Assembly (NCBI RefSeq): GCF_014925405.1
Contig: NZ_AQHJ01000022.1
Span: 186,001-250,000 of the forward strand
Direction of reading: 5' to 3'
Origin: Pseudoalteromonas ulvae UL12
GTDB lineage: Bacteria > Pseudomonadota > Gammaproteobacteria > Enterobacterales > Alteromonadaceae
Length of the DNA stretch: 64,000 bases
In this document: positions 8,775 to 19,685 of the stretch, in pieces
How positions within the stretch are numbered: position 1 is the stretch's first letter
Layout of the letters: the number at the start of each line of letters is the position of its first letter
Position numbers and translations under genes: made by a program
Notes under the pieces: generated by a model
Databases searched by the model: none
Seen by the model: only the letters and a program-made list of their open reading frames with translations
Told to the model about the DNA's origin: nothing

Positions 8775-8850
8775 GGGTCGTTAGCTCAGTTGGGAGAGCA
8801 TCGCCCTTACAAGGCGAGGGTCACTGGTTCAAGTCCAGTACGACCCACCA
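8775..8850 (+). tRNA. tRNA-Val(TAC), copy 2 of 9
   Basis: Identical to copy 1; the spacer from copy 1 is 19 nt. Confidence 0.97.
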
Positions 8851-8870
8851 TAAGAAGCAACCTGTAGTTT

Positions 8871-8946
8871 GGGTCGTTAGCTCAGTTGGGAGAGCATCGC
8901 CCTTACAAGGCGAGGGTCACTGGTTCAAGTCCAGTACGACCCACCA
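8871..8946 (+). tRNA. tRNA-Val(TAC), copy 3 of 9
   Basis: Identical to copy 1. It is followed by an 18-nt spacer that recurs after copies 7 and 8. Confidence 0.97.
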
Positions 8947-8964
8947 AACTACAACTATCTAAAT

Positions 8965-9040
8965 GGGTCGTTAGCTCAGTTGGGAGAGCATCGCCCTTAC
9001 AAGGCGAGGGTCACTGGTTCAAGTCCAGTACGACCCACCA
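8965..9040 (+). tRNA. tRNA-Val(TAC), copy 4 of 9
   Basis: Identical to copy 1. Confidence 0.97.
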
Positions 9041-9056
9041 TTTAGATACTCTTTAC

Positions 9057-9132
9057 GGGTCGTTAGCTCAGTTGGGAGAGCATCGCCCTTACAAGGCGAG
9101 GGTCACTGGTTCAAGTCCAGTACGACCCACCA
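9057..9132 (+). tRNA. tRNA-Val(TAC), copy 5 of 9
   Basis: Identical to copy 1. Confidence 0.97.
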
Positions 9133-9167
9133 TTCATTTGGTAACCGTAAAGAAAATTGATTACTTG

Positions 9168-9243
9168 GGGTCGTTAGCTCAGTTGGGAGAGCATCGCCCT
9201 TACAAGGCGAGGGTCACTGGTTCAAGTCCAGTACGACCCACCA
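9168..9243 (+). tRNA. tRNA-Val(TAC), copy 6 of 9
   Basis: Identical to copy 1. The spacer before it is the longest in the array (35 nt). Confidence 0.97.
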
Positions 9244-9264
9244 TTTAATCAATTACTTATATGT

Positions 9265-9340
9265 GGGTCGTTAGCTCAGTTGGGAGAGCATCGCCCTTAC
9301 AAGGCGAGGGTCACTGGTTCAAGTCCAGTACGACCCACCA
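9265..9340 (+). tRNA. tRNA-Val(TAC), copy 7 of 9
   Basis: Identical to copy 1 and followed by the recurring 18-nt spacer. Confidence 0.97.
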
Positions 9341-9358
9341 AACTACAACTATCTAAAT

Positions 9359-9434
9359 GGGTCGTTAGCTCAGTTGGGAGAGCATCGCCCTTACAAGGCG
9401 AGGGTCACTGGTTCAAGTCCAGTACGACCCACCA
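9359..9434 (+). tRNA. tRNA-Val(TAC), copy 8 of 9
   Basis: Identical to copy 1 and followed by the recurring 18-nt spacer. Confidence 0.97.
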
Positions 9435-9452
9435 AACTACAACTATCTAAAT

Positions 9453-9528
9453 GGGTCGTTAGCTCAGTTGGGAGAGCATCGCCCTTACAAGGCGAGGGTC
9501 ACTGGTTCAAGTCCAGTACGACCCACCA
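9453..9528 (+). tRNA. tRNA-Val(TAC), copy 9 of 9
   Basis: Identical to copy 1; last of the array. No clear intrinsic terminator follows in the 141 bp before the next gene. Confidence 0.97.
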
Positions 9529-9669
9529 CATATAAACTCAACTTTAATTCTCTTGCTTTACTTTACAAAAATTCCTTTAAATCAACTGAATAGCGCATGT
9601 TTATGTTATAAAACCTTGCTACTTCTAGATCTGTTTTATATATTCATAACTACAGTTTATGGATAACTA

Positions 9670-11298
9670 ATGTCAATGGTCAGCAAAACACTCTTTCAAT
9701 CTAAGGTTCTGATCGTAGACGATCAACCCTTAGCGCAAAGCTATATGAAGCAGTCTCTTGAAAGCATTGGCTTTAGAGAGTTGACCTGTGCTGAACATGC
9801 TCACTCCGCGATCCGTTTATGTGAAAAACAAAAATTCGATTTAATCTTATGCTCATTTAATCTTGGCCGAGATAAAGACGGCTATCATCTCTATGAAGAA
9901 TTAAAAAAGAAACGTTTAGTGCGCCAGTCAACCGGCTTCATTTTTATTAGTGCAGAAACCGATGCAAGTTTGGTTCGCAGCGTTGTCGAATTACAGCCTG
10001 ATGATTTTCTCGCAAAGCCTTTTGTGCTTCGGGAATTGAGCGTGCGTATTGAGCGATTATTAAAACGAAAACGTGCACTGGCAAAAATTTATGATTTTAT
10101 CGATGTAGAGAATTACTCCAAAGCACTTAAATATATTGAAAGTAATTTAAGTGCCGATGGCATGGCCCATTACTCCCCTATTCTATTGCGACTAAAAGGT
10201 GAATTACTGATCAAATTAAAGCGCTTCGCTGAGGCAAAAGAGTTTTTCAAATCAGTGTTAAATTTACAAAAATTCACTTGGGCTAAAGTGGGTCTGGTGG
10301 AATCATTTATTGCAAACCACGAATTCAAAATGGCTAAATCCCTCTTAGAAGCCATGGTAGAAAAGCCTGAAACCAAGCTGGTTTCTTATGATTTGTTAGG
10401 TAAATTAGAATTACAGCTTAAGAATTATCACCAGGCGCAGGAGTACTTAGCCTCCGCCTCTGAAATGTCGCCACGTAACATTGAACGGCAGACTTCGTTA
10501 CTCAATGTCGCCCGCATTAATCACGATTATGAACAACATTATGATACTAACCGCAGTATTTTAAAATACGCCAAACACTCCATTCATGATTGCCCTGATA
10601 TCTACCTTAATGTAGCAAGAGCTGGGGTCGATTATGCGCTAACCACTGAGCAATCAGACTTAATCAATCGCCTGACGCGACAAACCAATGACTACCTATC
10701 TGAATTAAAACAGCAGTTTCCTGATGCTGATACACAAGAGCAGCTGGATATCGTTCGCGCACGTTTACATTACCTCAAAGATGAGCGTGAAAAAGCTGTT
10801 GCACTTATTAATCAACTTGTTGAAGAAGATGGCCCCATCCGATCATTGGAAGATACCCTAGATAAAGCCAAAGCATTACATGAACTCGGCTTTCATCAGC
10901 GCTCTAGCGTCCTGTTTGAAAAAATTGCCGAACACTGCGCAAAATATCCAAGCAAAGATGAAACTTTCATGGCTTATCTCGACCAAGAAAAACAAGAGCG
11001 CAATGATATAAAATATGGACCCAGAGAGCTCAATAACAATGCTGTGCAACAATATCAAAAAGGTAAATACCAGCAAGCTGTCGATACATTTACTCAAGCG
11101 TTTCGCATTATGCCTCGAAACCAAAGTATTGCGCTTAATTTATTGCAATGTATCTTAAACGCCAGCCACAATGGCCAGTCCTTTAATTCCGAGCTTATCA
11201 ACAAGTGCAAAAAAACCATAGAAGCAAGTCGCTTAGATAACGATCAACGGATACGTTACGACAAAATCAAAGAGCAACTTCAACAAAGTGGTTTATAA
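9670..11298 (+). CDS. Receiver-TPR protein with non-canonical receiver
   Basis: A 542-aa protein with an N-terminal CheY-like receiver (about residues 10-130) and tetratricopeptide-like helical repeats (about 150-530) in place of a DNA-binding or enzymatic output. The receiver keeps the acidic pair (VDDQP, Asp17-Asp18), the switch Ser in FISAET and the Lys in LAKPF (116). The phospho-acceptor position reads LILCSFNLG, with Ser62 where Asp is expected, so phosphorylation is doubtful. It probably acts as a protein-interaction adaptor. It follows the tRNA-Val array but has its own start with no recognisable strong ribosome-binding site. Partners are unknown. Confidence 0.85.
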   Translation: MSMVSKTLFQSKVLIVDDQPLAQSYMKQSLESIGFRELTCAEHAHSAIRLCEKQKFDLILCSFNLGRDKDGYHLYEELKKKRLVRQSTGFIFISAETDASLVRSVVELQPDDFLAKPFVLRELSVRIERLLKRKRALAKIYDFIDVENYSKALKYIESNLSADGMAHYSPILLRLKGELLIKLKRFAEAKEFFKSVLNLQKFTWAKVGLVESFIANHEFKMAKSLLEAMVEKPETKLVSYDLLGKLELQLKNYHQAQEYLASASEMSPRNIERQTSLLNVARINHDYEQHYDTNRSILKYAKHSIHDCPDIYLNVARAGVDYALTTEQSDLINRLTRQTNDYLSELKQQFPDADTQEQLDIVRARLHYLKDEREKAVALINQLVEEDGPIRSLEDTLDKAKALHELGFHQRSSVLFEKIAEHCAKYPSKDETFMAYLDQEKQERNDIKYGPRELNNNAVQQYQKGKYQQAVDTFTQAFRIMPRNQSIALNLLQCILNASHNGQSFNSELINKCKKTIEASRLDNDQRIRYDKIKEQLQQSGL

Positions 11299-11363
11299 AA
11301 AATGCTTTACAACAAACCACTTTGTACTGAGATATAAAAATGACTGCCTTTGCAGTCATTTTT
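11285..11363. terminator. Two hairpins between convergent genes
   Basis: First, AAAGTGGTTT (11285-11294) pairs with AAACCACTTT (11314-11323), overlapping the end of the TPR gene. Second, TGACTGC (11341-11347), loop CTTT, GCAGTCA (11352-11358), flanked by A5 and T5, is a good bidirectional intrinsic terminator for both the TPR gene and the ligA-side operon. Confidence 0.75.
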
Positions 11364-11367
11364 ATTT

Positions 11368-11849
11368 TCACTTGTTCGCTTGTGGCTCGATGGGCTCTGG
11401 CCAGTCATTAAAAAACACCGATAAATAACGGCTATTAATTAAATACAATATCACCCACAGCAATAACATGGCTTGAATCGCGATAAAGTTAGAAAAAGCA
11501 AAATAACTTTGTGAAGCCAGCCAAATGAGCCAGCTCAAGTCGACAATCGCGCAGAGTACCACCGGCCATTTCATAAAACGCCAGACTCGCCCCAAAAAAG
11601 GCTTCGCATCGGGCCGCCGTAAAAAATAAAGCACCACCGTTGGCAGCGCGATAGAGGCAATCGCAAGAGCAACAAAAAAGTGCTGCTTATCACGGTAAAA
11701 CAAGGTCATGATATCCAATTCAGGCCTTCGAGAAATCGCAGCCAAAATCCAAATCACATATCCTCGCATCAAGACCATCAACGTTAAAATAAAACCCAAT
11801 GGGGCTTTATATAGCCCATGTTTATCCCAGTACTCAGGGCCAAACTTTT

Positions 11850-11853
<4 letters not shown>
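11368..11853 (-). CDS. DUF2919-family membrane protein (YfeZ-like)
   Basis: A 161-aa inner-membrane protein with four predicted hydrophobic segments (about residues 18-38, 57-78, 95-115, 122-142). The start at 11853 (MKKFGPEYWDKHG) overlaps the upstream gene's stop by four bases (ATGA), so the longer frame reaching 11970 is not the true start. Charged and proline-rich ends match my memory of the DUF2919 family, whose function is unknown. It is the last gene of the ligA-side operon and ends at a bidirectional terminator. Confidence 0.75.
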
Positions 11854-13122
<1,269 letters not shown>

Positions 13123-13164
13123 TCATTGAAAATATTATATTTTTTTATTGGCATTTAAGAAACC

Positions 13165-13192
13165 TTGAGCTTTAGTAAGTGAGAATTATGTA
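13165..13192 (+). promoter_or_regulatory. Possible promoter of the recombinase operon
   Basis: TTGAGC (13165-13170), 16-nt spacer, TATGTA (13187-13192). AGGAG at 13197-13201 lies 8 nt before the TTG start at 13210. The -10 match is moderate. Confidence 0.4.
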
Positions 13193-13209
13193 ATATAGGA
13201 GTATAATTC

Positions 13210-15120
13210 TTGAAAATACAATCACCCACCGATTTTAGCAAATCAGAAAGCTCTTTAGTACATCAAATAGAATCAATTGCACCATCTAAAAAAGTAGCAA
13301 ATGATCTTATTATGGTTTCTATGGTAAATACTGAAGTACCTCTTTATAGAAAAGAACAACTCAAAGCTGTGCTCGAATGTTTATCTTGTTCTAATCTTTT
13401 GAGTCGTTGCCCAACTACAATTTTAAAAAACTTAAACAATTCAAAAGTAAACAAAAACAAGTTTTTTGAGCGTGCTGCAAAGAATATTTTTATAATATTA
13501 GAAGAGAACTCTTTTCTAGACACGGTAAGATTGAACGACTGGGACTACTTTAGAGAAAACTTTGAAATCAATAATAAAAATAGATTGTATATTTTAAGAA
13601 AAGAGCTAGAGCTATGCTCACCAACAATGACTTTCTTTGATGAGGTAATATCGTTTTTATCTACAAAGAAAGCTATTAAAAATTACCTAAATCACTATGT
13701 AGAAGGCTTTAAGGAAATTCATAGCATAGATCCTGATTTTACGGCTGAAGGAATAAGAGAAGGTCTAATAACTTACAAAACAAAACTGATTGAAGAAGGA
13801 CCCATAAATTCTACAGTGTATGGCAAATTCAATAACCTACGATCTCTTTTTAATTACTTAAAGAAAATACAGCTAGTCCCTACTAGTTGTATCATCCCAA
13901 AAGGTTTTGATAGACCAGCAAACACTAATAAACAAAGAATTACTAACCCTACAATATCTCCTTTGAATATACATTGTGTGAATGGAAAAGAAATAAAACC
14001 AACAAAAGAGTATATAAATCAATATCATGAAAGCCTAAAAAAGAACCTTGAATTAGTTTTAGGCAAAGCAAAAGATTTAATATCAAAAGCTTACAGCTTC
14101 TATTATTATGGTTCTGATGTTAAAGAGGAGTTATCAAAAGCTAATGTGCTGTCATATAAGAAAGGTATGACAAGAGAGCTAGTTGCAGCTCTTCAGACTG
14201 TTATAGTAAATGAAATTGGAATTAACCCTACATCTTTATATTCGGCTTGTATTGTTAAAGAAAAGAAAAAGTCATCTTCCCTAGCTATCAACCCGGATGG
14301 TACTGCTACTTTAAGAGTCGTTAAGTGGAGAGCACGGCATATCAGGCGAAGCTCGCCAGAAACAGCATCACTCGTTTCACCAGAAGAGCTGAATCACGAA
14401 AAAATCAACTCATCTTTTTGTTTGCAATTTGCTTTAGAAATGAGGAGTCGCAGTGTTGCGAAAATGAAAAGCAACAAGTTGTGGGTCTTTGTAACTAAAA
14501 AGCAAGAAATATCTGATAATACAAAACACGGTGATGCCAACTTTAAATACTTTTATTCAAATTACTTATCTAATAACTCTCTTCCAAGTGTAAACCTATA
14601 CAAAATAAGGCATTCACGAGCTGTAGAAATTTACATTGCGACTAATGGAGATTCCTTAAAAGTTGCTAATTATTTAGGAAATAAAGTTAAAACAGCTTTA
14701 AACACATATATCCCACACTATCTGCAAGAAGGACTGTATCGCAATAAACTATCAAACTTCCAAAACTTATATTTATTACTAGCGACAGCTGATCTCCCTG
14801 AGAAACTGGAAGTATTAGGGATGTCTGAGAAACAATACAACCAAAGAATCATCGAAGTCCTTGAAAACCCAGACTGGGGAGGTGAGTTATTCGAAATACT
14901 TAAACCGCAAGTTCACAATAAAGAAAGTAATGAGGTATTTTTTATCTGTTCAAAAGAAAACTTTGAATACGCTCTAAAAATTGTTGAACAACCTGATTGT
15001 GAAGCTGATGACAAGACCATTGAAGTTTGCAAAAAAGCATTGCTAAAAGCAGGAAACTCTCCAATGCCTATACAAAGAATGCTCTTTTCTGCCAAAAGGT
15101 CTTTAAAGGAGAAGCATTAA
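13210..15120 (+). CDS. Tyrosine-recombinase-like protein 1 (VPA1269-like)
   Basis: A 636-aa protein, first gene of the island's recombinase operon. The start is TTG, supported by AGGAG eight bases upstream. The C-terminal part resembles a tyrosine recombinase: LYKIRHSRAVEIY (about residues 461-473) aligns with the HxxRH box, and LGNKVKTALNTYIPHY (about 490-505) with the final H..Y box. The first His is Tyr or Lys here, and no clear box I Arg is visible, so it may be a catalytically altered partner subunit. I recall that GMT islands carry a VPA1269-family gene just upstream of gmtY, which fits the position. That name is from memory and unverified. Confidence 0.6.
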   Translation: MKIQSPTDFSKSESSLVHQIESIAPSKKVANDLIMVSMVNTEVPLYRKEQLKAVLECLSCSNLLSRCPTTILKNLNNSKVNKNKFFERAAKNIFIILEENSFLDTVRLNDWDYFRENFEINNKNRLYILRKELELCSPTMTFFDEVISFLSTKKAIKNYLNHYVEGFKEIHSIDPDFTAEGIREGLITYKTKLIEEGPINSTVYGKFNNLRSLFNYLKKIQLVPTSCIIPKGFDRPANTNKQRITNPTISPLNIHCVNGKEIKPTKEYINQYHESLKKNLELVLGKAKDLISKAYSFYYYGSDVKEELSKANVLSYKKGMTRELVAALQTVIVNEIGINPTSLYSACIVKEKKKSSSLAINPDGTATLRVVKWRARHIRRSSPETASLVSPEELNHEKINSSFCLQFALEMRSRSVAKMKSNKLWVFVTKKQEISDNTKHGDANFKYFYSNYLSNNSLPSVNLYKIRHSRAVEIYIATNGDSLKVANYLGNKVKTALNTYIPHYLQEGLYRNKLSNFQNLYLLLATADLPEKLEVLGMSEKQYNQRIIEVLENPDWGGELFEILKPQVHNKESNEVFFICSKENFEYALKIVEQPDCEADDKTIEVCKKALLKAGNSPMPIQRMLFSAKRSLKEKH

Positions 15121-17069
15121 TGGGTTCAGTTATTAGTAACACTGACAAACAAGCATCATTGCAAGTTAAAAATAATGAGTACACTCCTCAACTTAGTAGC
15201 TGGTTGATCTCTGCTACCAAACAAAAATGGAAAGTGCTTAACCATCAATCTAGCAAAGCAGCAAAAGTTAAAGCTATTAATTTTGACAAGCACCTTTCAA
15301 ATAATACCAATTTGATTGATTCAACAAGTTTTGTATTAAGAAATGATTTGAAGAGAACTTATAGTTTCATTATGGAGGAAGGACTTATAGACAAAGCATA
15401 TCGATTGCCAGGAATCCATAATGACATGATATCTTTAATTGTGTTCGCTAATGAAACTAGAATTAAAAAAAATATACCCTTAGTGATTTCATTATCTCAA
15501 ATTACAGAAGAGGATGTTTTCGAATACTTATCCTGTTATTCACCTAGTCTATCTTTAGTTAGGGAAGTAATATTCAGAGTAAAAGAATTTGGCAAATCAA
15601 TGTCCCAAATGGATTGGCAAAATATAGCCACTAGCTTAGATATTACAACACATCAAATCACTATTTTGAAAAGTCGAATACAAAACAGTAAAAATAAAAG
15701 TATTTATTCATCTGGGAATTCTGTATCAAAAGAATATAGTGATATTAACTTTAATAATACGGCTGATAGTATTCACAAACCATGCATAAGAACTCTAACG
15801 AATAAATTATCAAATTTTGAGCAATTTTATAAAAGCTCAGTGGTACAAGTTAATGCGATGCGGTTTTCTCCTTATAGTAATTGTTATGTAGACGTTATGT
15901 CCTATCACGACTGTAAAGATATGGAGAAGACCCCTGTCCCTCCTTTAGATACTGTTTTTCACTTAATAAAAAGCGCTGTTGATTTTAACTTTAAATACTG
16001 TGTACCTCTTTCAAATTACTTAAGTGCAATTGATTGTCAAATTAAATATTTATCAAAAAAATATACGCAAGAAAATAAAATAATTTCAGATAAAGTCATA
16101 CTTGAAGAAGCATTTAATAATTCACCTCAACCAAAAGAACTTAAAGCTTTAAATATAAACTCATACGGCGATACAAAAGAAGATACAACGAACAAACACG
16201 GTTTTTTTAGACATGGAATGTCTATAGCAACTGCAATTCAGCTTTGTTTTATTAGTTTTGCTATTTTAGCAGAAGCTTTTTTGGCAACTAGAAATACATC
16301 TATCAAGTTATTGAAACGGAACTGCTTACAAATTAATGCTCTTGATGGAAAATACGACATTATTTATGAATATCAAAAAACAAAAAATAGTAATACCTCT
16401 CAATTTATTAGCAGACCGATCCCAGAAAAAATTTATGAATTTGGTTGTAATATTATAGACCTATCTGAATATTTAGAACATAGAATTGGGCTAACCTTCC
16501 CTTTTGATTCAGCCTATTTATTTACAGTAGCCCTTATTAAAAAATCTTTTTATGGAAAAAATTCATTCTTAAATAAATCAATACCAGAAGGAATTGAAAG
16601 TGATTTTATTCAAACTATGCTCGATATGTTTTCAGACTGGTGCCAAGTCCCTCTAATAGAAGGTAAGCGTTGGTACATAACAACACATCAGCTAAGACGA
16701 CTATTTGCCATTTTATATTTTAATTTAACCGATGAAACAGGCATTGATGAATTATCTTGGATGCTAGGTCATGACGCTTTAGAAACGACTTTTGGCTATG
16801 CTGAAGTAGATGACGATGTTTGGTTTGAGGAAGCCATCAGATGCATAGCTGAACGAGCTAAACATTTTCATTCCAATATCGTGTTAAGTGATGATGTAAA
16901 AGATGCTATAAAAAGTCATAGCGAAGTAGAAATCGATGTAAACCTCCAGCTTGAAACTCAAATCTATCAAGCAATAAACGAACGTATCAAAGAAACAGGT
17001 GAAAGCTTACATTTCAAAAAAAATGAAAATAATAAAATTTATTTCTATTTTAGTAAGGAATCAAAATGA
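15121..17069 (+). CDS. gmtY: Tyrosine recombinase, GmtY-like
   Basis: A 649-aa tyrosine recombinase. The start at 15121 directly follows the previous stop codon and has AAAGGAGAAGC upstream; the longer frame from 15027 overlaps the upstream gene and is rejected. Catalytic boxes are present: Arg in LATRNTS (about residue 390), HQLRR (about 522-526), and LGHDALETTFGY (about 548-559) with the nucleophile Tyr. It should cut and rejoin DNA at the island ends. Position and size match what I recall of GmtY in Gamma-Mobile-Trio elements. Translation is coupled to the next gene (ATGA overlap). Confidence 0.75.
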
Positions 17070-17620
17070 GTCGATTCAAAAAAGGCAAAACTTCAACTGA
17101 AATAGAAAAGAAAAGTATCGAGATTACGCTTTGTATCAAAGAAAAAACTAGGCTGCTTAAGCTAGCTATTGAAAACAAAGAAATCCCTGATTCATTACCT
17201 GTTGAAAAGAACAAATTAACACTTGGTCGCGCCTATGAATGGACCGATAAAGCATTAGGTGTTTTTAAGTTTTCATCCAATACAGCTGACACATCTAAAA
17301 ACCAAAAATTCAGAGATGAATTAAAAAAAGCCTTATTAAGCTTTAACAGTGCAATAAAGTCAGGGATCTTTGTTAAAGAGACAACTAATACTCCATCTAA
17401 AAAAAAGTATAAAACCAGAGCTGACTTCGAAGCTGAATTAAAAGAATGTCAGGAAGAAAATAATGAAATAAAAAGGTTAGCTGTCGAACTTTACCGCTCT
17501 TATGCTCAACTAATTCATATTATTGAGTTAGAAGAAATTAACTTAACCACACATAGAGAAGCTCTATTGAAACAATCTCAAATTCTTTCTAAAGACAGGT
17601 TAAATTTAATTCATGAGTAG
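17066..17620 (+). CDS. gmtX: Small accessory protein of recombinase operon, GmtX-like
   Basis: A 184-aa, strongly charged and probably coiled-coil protein (Lys/Glu-rich heptad-like stretch about residues 115-180) with no enzyme motif. It overlaps both neighbours (ATGA at the start, 8 bp at the end), so it is translated with the two recombinases. Its place between two tyrosine recombinases matches GmtX of GMT systems as I recall them, and by analogy TnpC of Tn554. An accessory role in synapsis or regulation is inferred. Confidence 0.65.
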   Translation: MSRFKKGKTSTEIEKKSIEITLCIKEKTRLLKLAIENKEIPDSLPVEKNKLTLGRAYEWTDKALGVFKFSSNTADTSKNQKFRDELKKALLSFNSAIKSGIFVKETTNTPSKKKYKTRADFEAELKECQEENNEIKRLAVELYRSYAQLIHIIELEEINLTTHREALLKQSQILSKDRLNLIHE

Positions 17621-18944
17621 TATTTTAACCGCGAAAACCCCTGATTTATCAATGCTACTAAGTTGCCCAAATGACAACTTTGACTACCCTTTAATGCTTG
17701 ATAAAAACAACAAATTTCATGTTTATGCTAATGGCTATGTATTGAAATTCGGAGGTGGAGTTAACACTTATGGAGTCAAACCAGTACCTTCAACAATCTC
17801 AGCGAGGGCTAGGAGCTTAGCAATATTTCTTAATTATATGGAAAATGAAAACTTATCTATTTTTGATATAACAGATAACCATATTATTAACTATACCAAC
17901 TACTTACCTAAAAATAGAAACATAAATGACAATCAAACAACTAAAACCCATGTCCGTGTTGCACTTGATTACCTTCTATACATACAAGATATTCATAAAG
18001 ATAAAAATTTAATAACAAGTGACGAAAAGCCAAAGAAAGTATTTAATGTGCACATTACAATATTAACTCATTCTAGATTTTCAATAGAATATATTGACCA
18101 TTCAGCCATAACAAATTTAGTTTCATTGTCTGATGAAGTCAGCATGACTAGCGATACACAATTCTATTTATGGACTGATGCTATTTATAATACTAGTTTT
18201 CACCCAGAGCCTTCTGAATTAGTAATTCTAAGGTGGGAATCAATGTCATTTTTATTGGAGGGTGCTGGCTCAAGAATATCAGAACTATACCTCTATACAA
18301 GATCACAGGTTAAAGATGCATATAAACCTTTGGGTGATGCAAATGAAATGGTTTATTTAAAAAATATTCCCATCACGAAAGGAAAATACAAAGGACATAC
18401 TAGAAAGGTAAAGATCGCTAATGGAACCCTTCAATATATAATGAGCTATATAGAATTCATTGAATCAAAATGGCCAGGTATGGACCATGACCAGTTATTT
18501 GTAAACGTTGAAAATGGTAATCAACTTGCTGCTTCATATTTTAAAAAATATTCAGAAAAAGTTATTAAGCAATCTATCTATAAAGATGAATTAGCTGGGA
18601 TTACTAATCACTCTTTTAGGCATAGGTTTGTCACGCTAAACATAGTCAAAAACCTCAATATGTACAAAGATGTTGGTAACTATACAAATATATTAGCGAT
18701 AGCAATGAAAGCGGTTAGAAAACTAACCATGCATGCTAGTGATGACACACTAAGTGAATATGTTCACTTAGCTATGGAGTATATATCCGATGAAAAAAAT
18801 TCAAGTAACACTAAGAACGCTCCTGACAGGCTAATTTTCACTCAAATAAAAGATTCAATAGCAAGATTTAATCACGGTAGTAAAAATGCAGAAGAAACTG
18901 TTTTAGATATTGAATCTGCACTGAAAGGCTTAGTTTTTGATTAG
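17613..18944 (+). CDS. gmtZ: Tyrosine recombinase, GmtZ-like
   Basis: A 443-aa tyrosine recombinase with all catalytic boxes visible: Arg in GSRISELYL (about residue 221), a Lys in TKGKYKGHTRK, HSFRHRF (about 333-339) and the final box MHASDDTLSEYVH with Tyr near 383. The SAM-like N-terminal core-binding domain spans about residues 40-135. It is the last gene of the four-gene operon and overlaps gmtX by 8 bp. It probably works together with the GmtY-like enzyme on the two different island ends. Confidence 0.78.
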   Translation: MSSILTAKTPDLSMLLSCPNDNFDYPLMLDKNNKFHVYANGYVLKFGGGVNTYGVKPVPSTISARARSLAIFLNYMENENLSIFDITDNHIINYTNYLPKNRNINDNQTTKTHVRVALDYLLYIQDIHKDKNLITSDEKPKKVFNVHITILTHSRFSIEYIDHSAITNLVSLSDEVSMTSDTQFYLWTDAIYNTSFHPEPSELVILRWESMSFLLEGAGSRISELYLYTRSQVKDAYKPLGDANEMVYLKNIPITKGKYKGHTRKVKIANGTLQYIMSYIEFIESKWPGMDHDQLFVNVENGNQLAASYFKKYSEKVIKQSIYKDELAGITNHSFRHRFVTLNIVKNLNMYKDVGNYTNILAIAMKAVRKLTMHASDDTLSEYVHLAMEYISDEKNSSNTKNAPDRLIFTQIKDSIARFNHGSKNAEETVLDIESALKGLVFD

Positions 18945-18975
18945 TTCTTTACAATTTAAATAGAGCAGCCAAGTT

Positions 18976-19629
18976 TTAGCTTACTCTAAGTGTAATTCGT
19001 TCAAGGGGCATTATTTCCGGCCCCTTAAATTTCATATTATTCGGATTTGAATAAGGCGTAATATAATACTTAGTTAAATACTCCAATGCATAAGGGGTAA
19101 ACTTAGAAAATCGTTCCTTATATAGTAAATACTTTACACCTGATTGTTCATTCCACTCAAAGCCAGCTGAAGTTTCATTAACCTGATTAAAACTTGTAAA
19201 TACAGAAGATAATTTAATTGAGTCGGTGTAGAAACAATTTGAAAATATTCGGTACTCATTCTTTCGGCGATCTTCTATACAAGGCACAGATAAAACTGCC
19301 CAAGCATCAGGAATAAAGTAATTAATTTCACTATTTGTAGAGTCGTAACTAAATACCTTTTTATTAAATAGTTTTTGAAGATTAACTTGATCTTTTTCTA
19401 ACAGCTCAATTCCCTTTATTCCAAATTCGCTTAATTGATATTTCAAAAATTTATAGCACTTTGCAACATTAATATTATTATCATGAAATTGTGCGTTGTC
19501 CCTACTAAGCTGTTCAGCTAAACCATCTAGTATAGGCTCTCCAATTTTAATATTGAGTAACATACGAAGAGCCCCGGACCCAAGCATATGCTTGAATTCC
19601 TTAAATTCCTCTTCAGTTTCTTGATTCAT
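18976..19629 (-). CDS. Hypothetical protein of unknown function
   Basis: A 217-aa protein that I do not recognise. It starts at the ATG at 19629 with GGAGATGATTC upstream. No signal peptide or membrane segment; acidic N-terminus (MNQETEEEFKEF) and a middle rich in aromatic residues. No nuclease, ATPase or transferase motif stands out. It ends convergently 31 bp from the recombinase operon and starts just upstream of a 21-bp inverted repeat that also faces the XRE regulator gene. Regulation by that protein is likely. A cargo or defence role is possible from context only. Confidence 0.55.
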   Translation of the reverse strand: MNQETEEEFKEFKHMLGSGALRMLLNIKIGEPILDGLAEQLSRDNAQFHDNNINVAKCYKFLKYQLSEFGIKGIELLEKDQVNLQKLFNKKVFSYDSTNSEINYFIPDAWAVLSVPCIEDRRKNEYRIFSNCFYTDSIKLSSVFTSFNQVNETSAGFEWNEQSGVKYLLYKERFSKFTPYALEYLTKYYITPYSNPNNMKFKGPEIMPLERITLRVS

Positions 19630-19685
19630 GAATCATCTCCATCGTCTAATATCTAATGACATTATCTATCAATAATTAAATAATA

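Noticed and set aside
8886..9248. Plus-strand 120-codon frame with repeated GEHRPYKARVTGSSPVRPT
   Set aside because: It is translation of the tRNA-Val genes; the repeat is the tRNA sequence read as protein.
8680..9528. Regular direct repeats that could suggest a CRISPR array
   Set aside because: The 76-nt repeats fold as tRNA-Val with CCA ends, and spacers are short and partly identical.
15027..15120. Upstream extension of the GmtY-like gene
   Set aside because: The extension overlaps the preceding gene by 94 bp, while the ATG at 15121 has a good ribosome-binding site.
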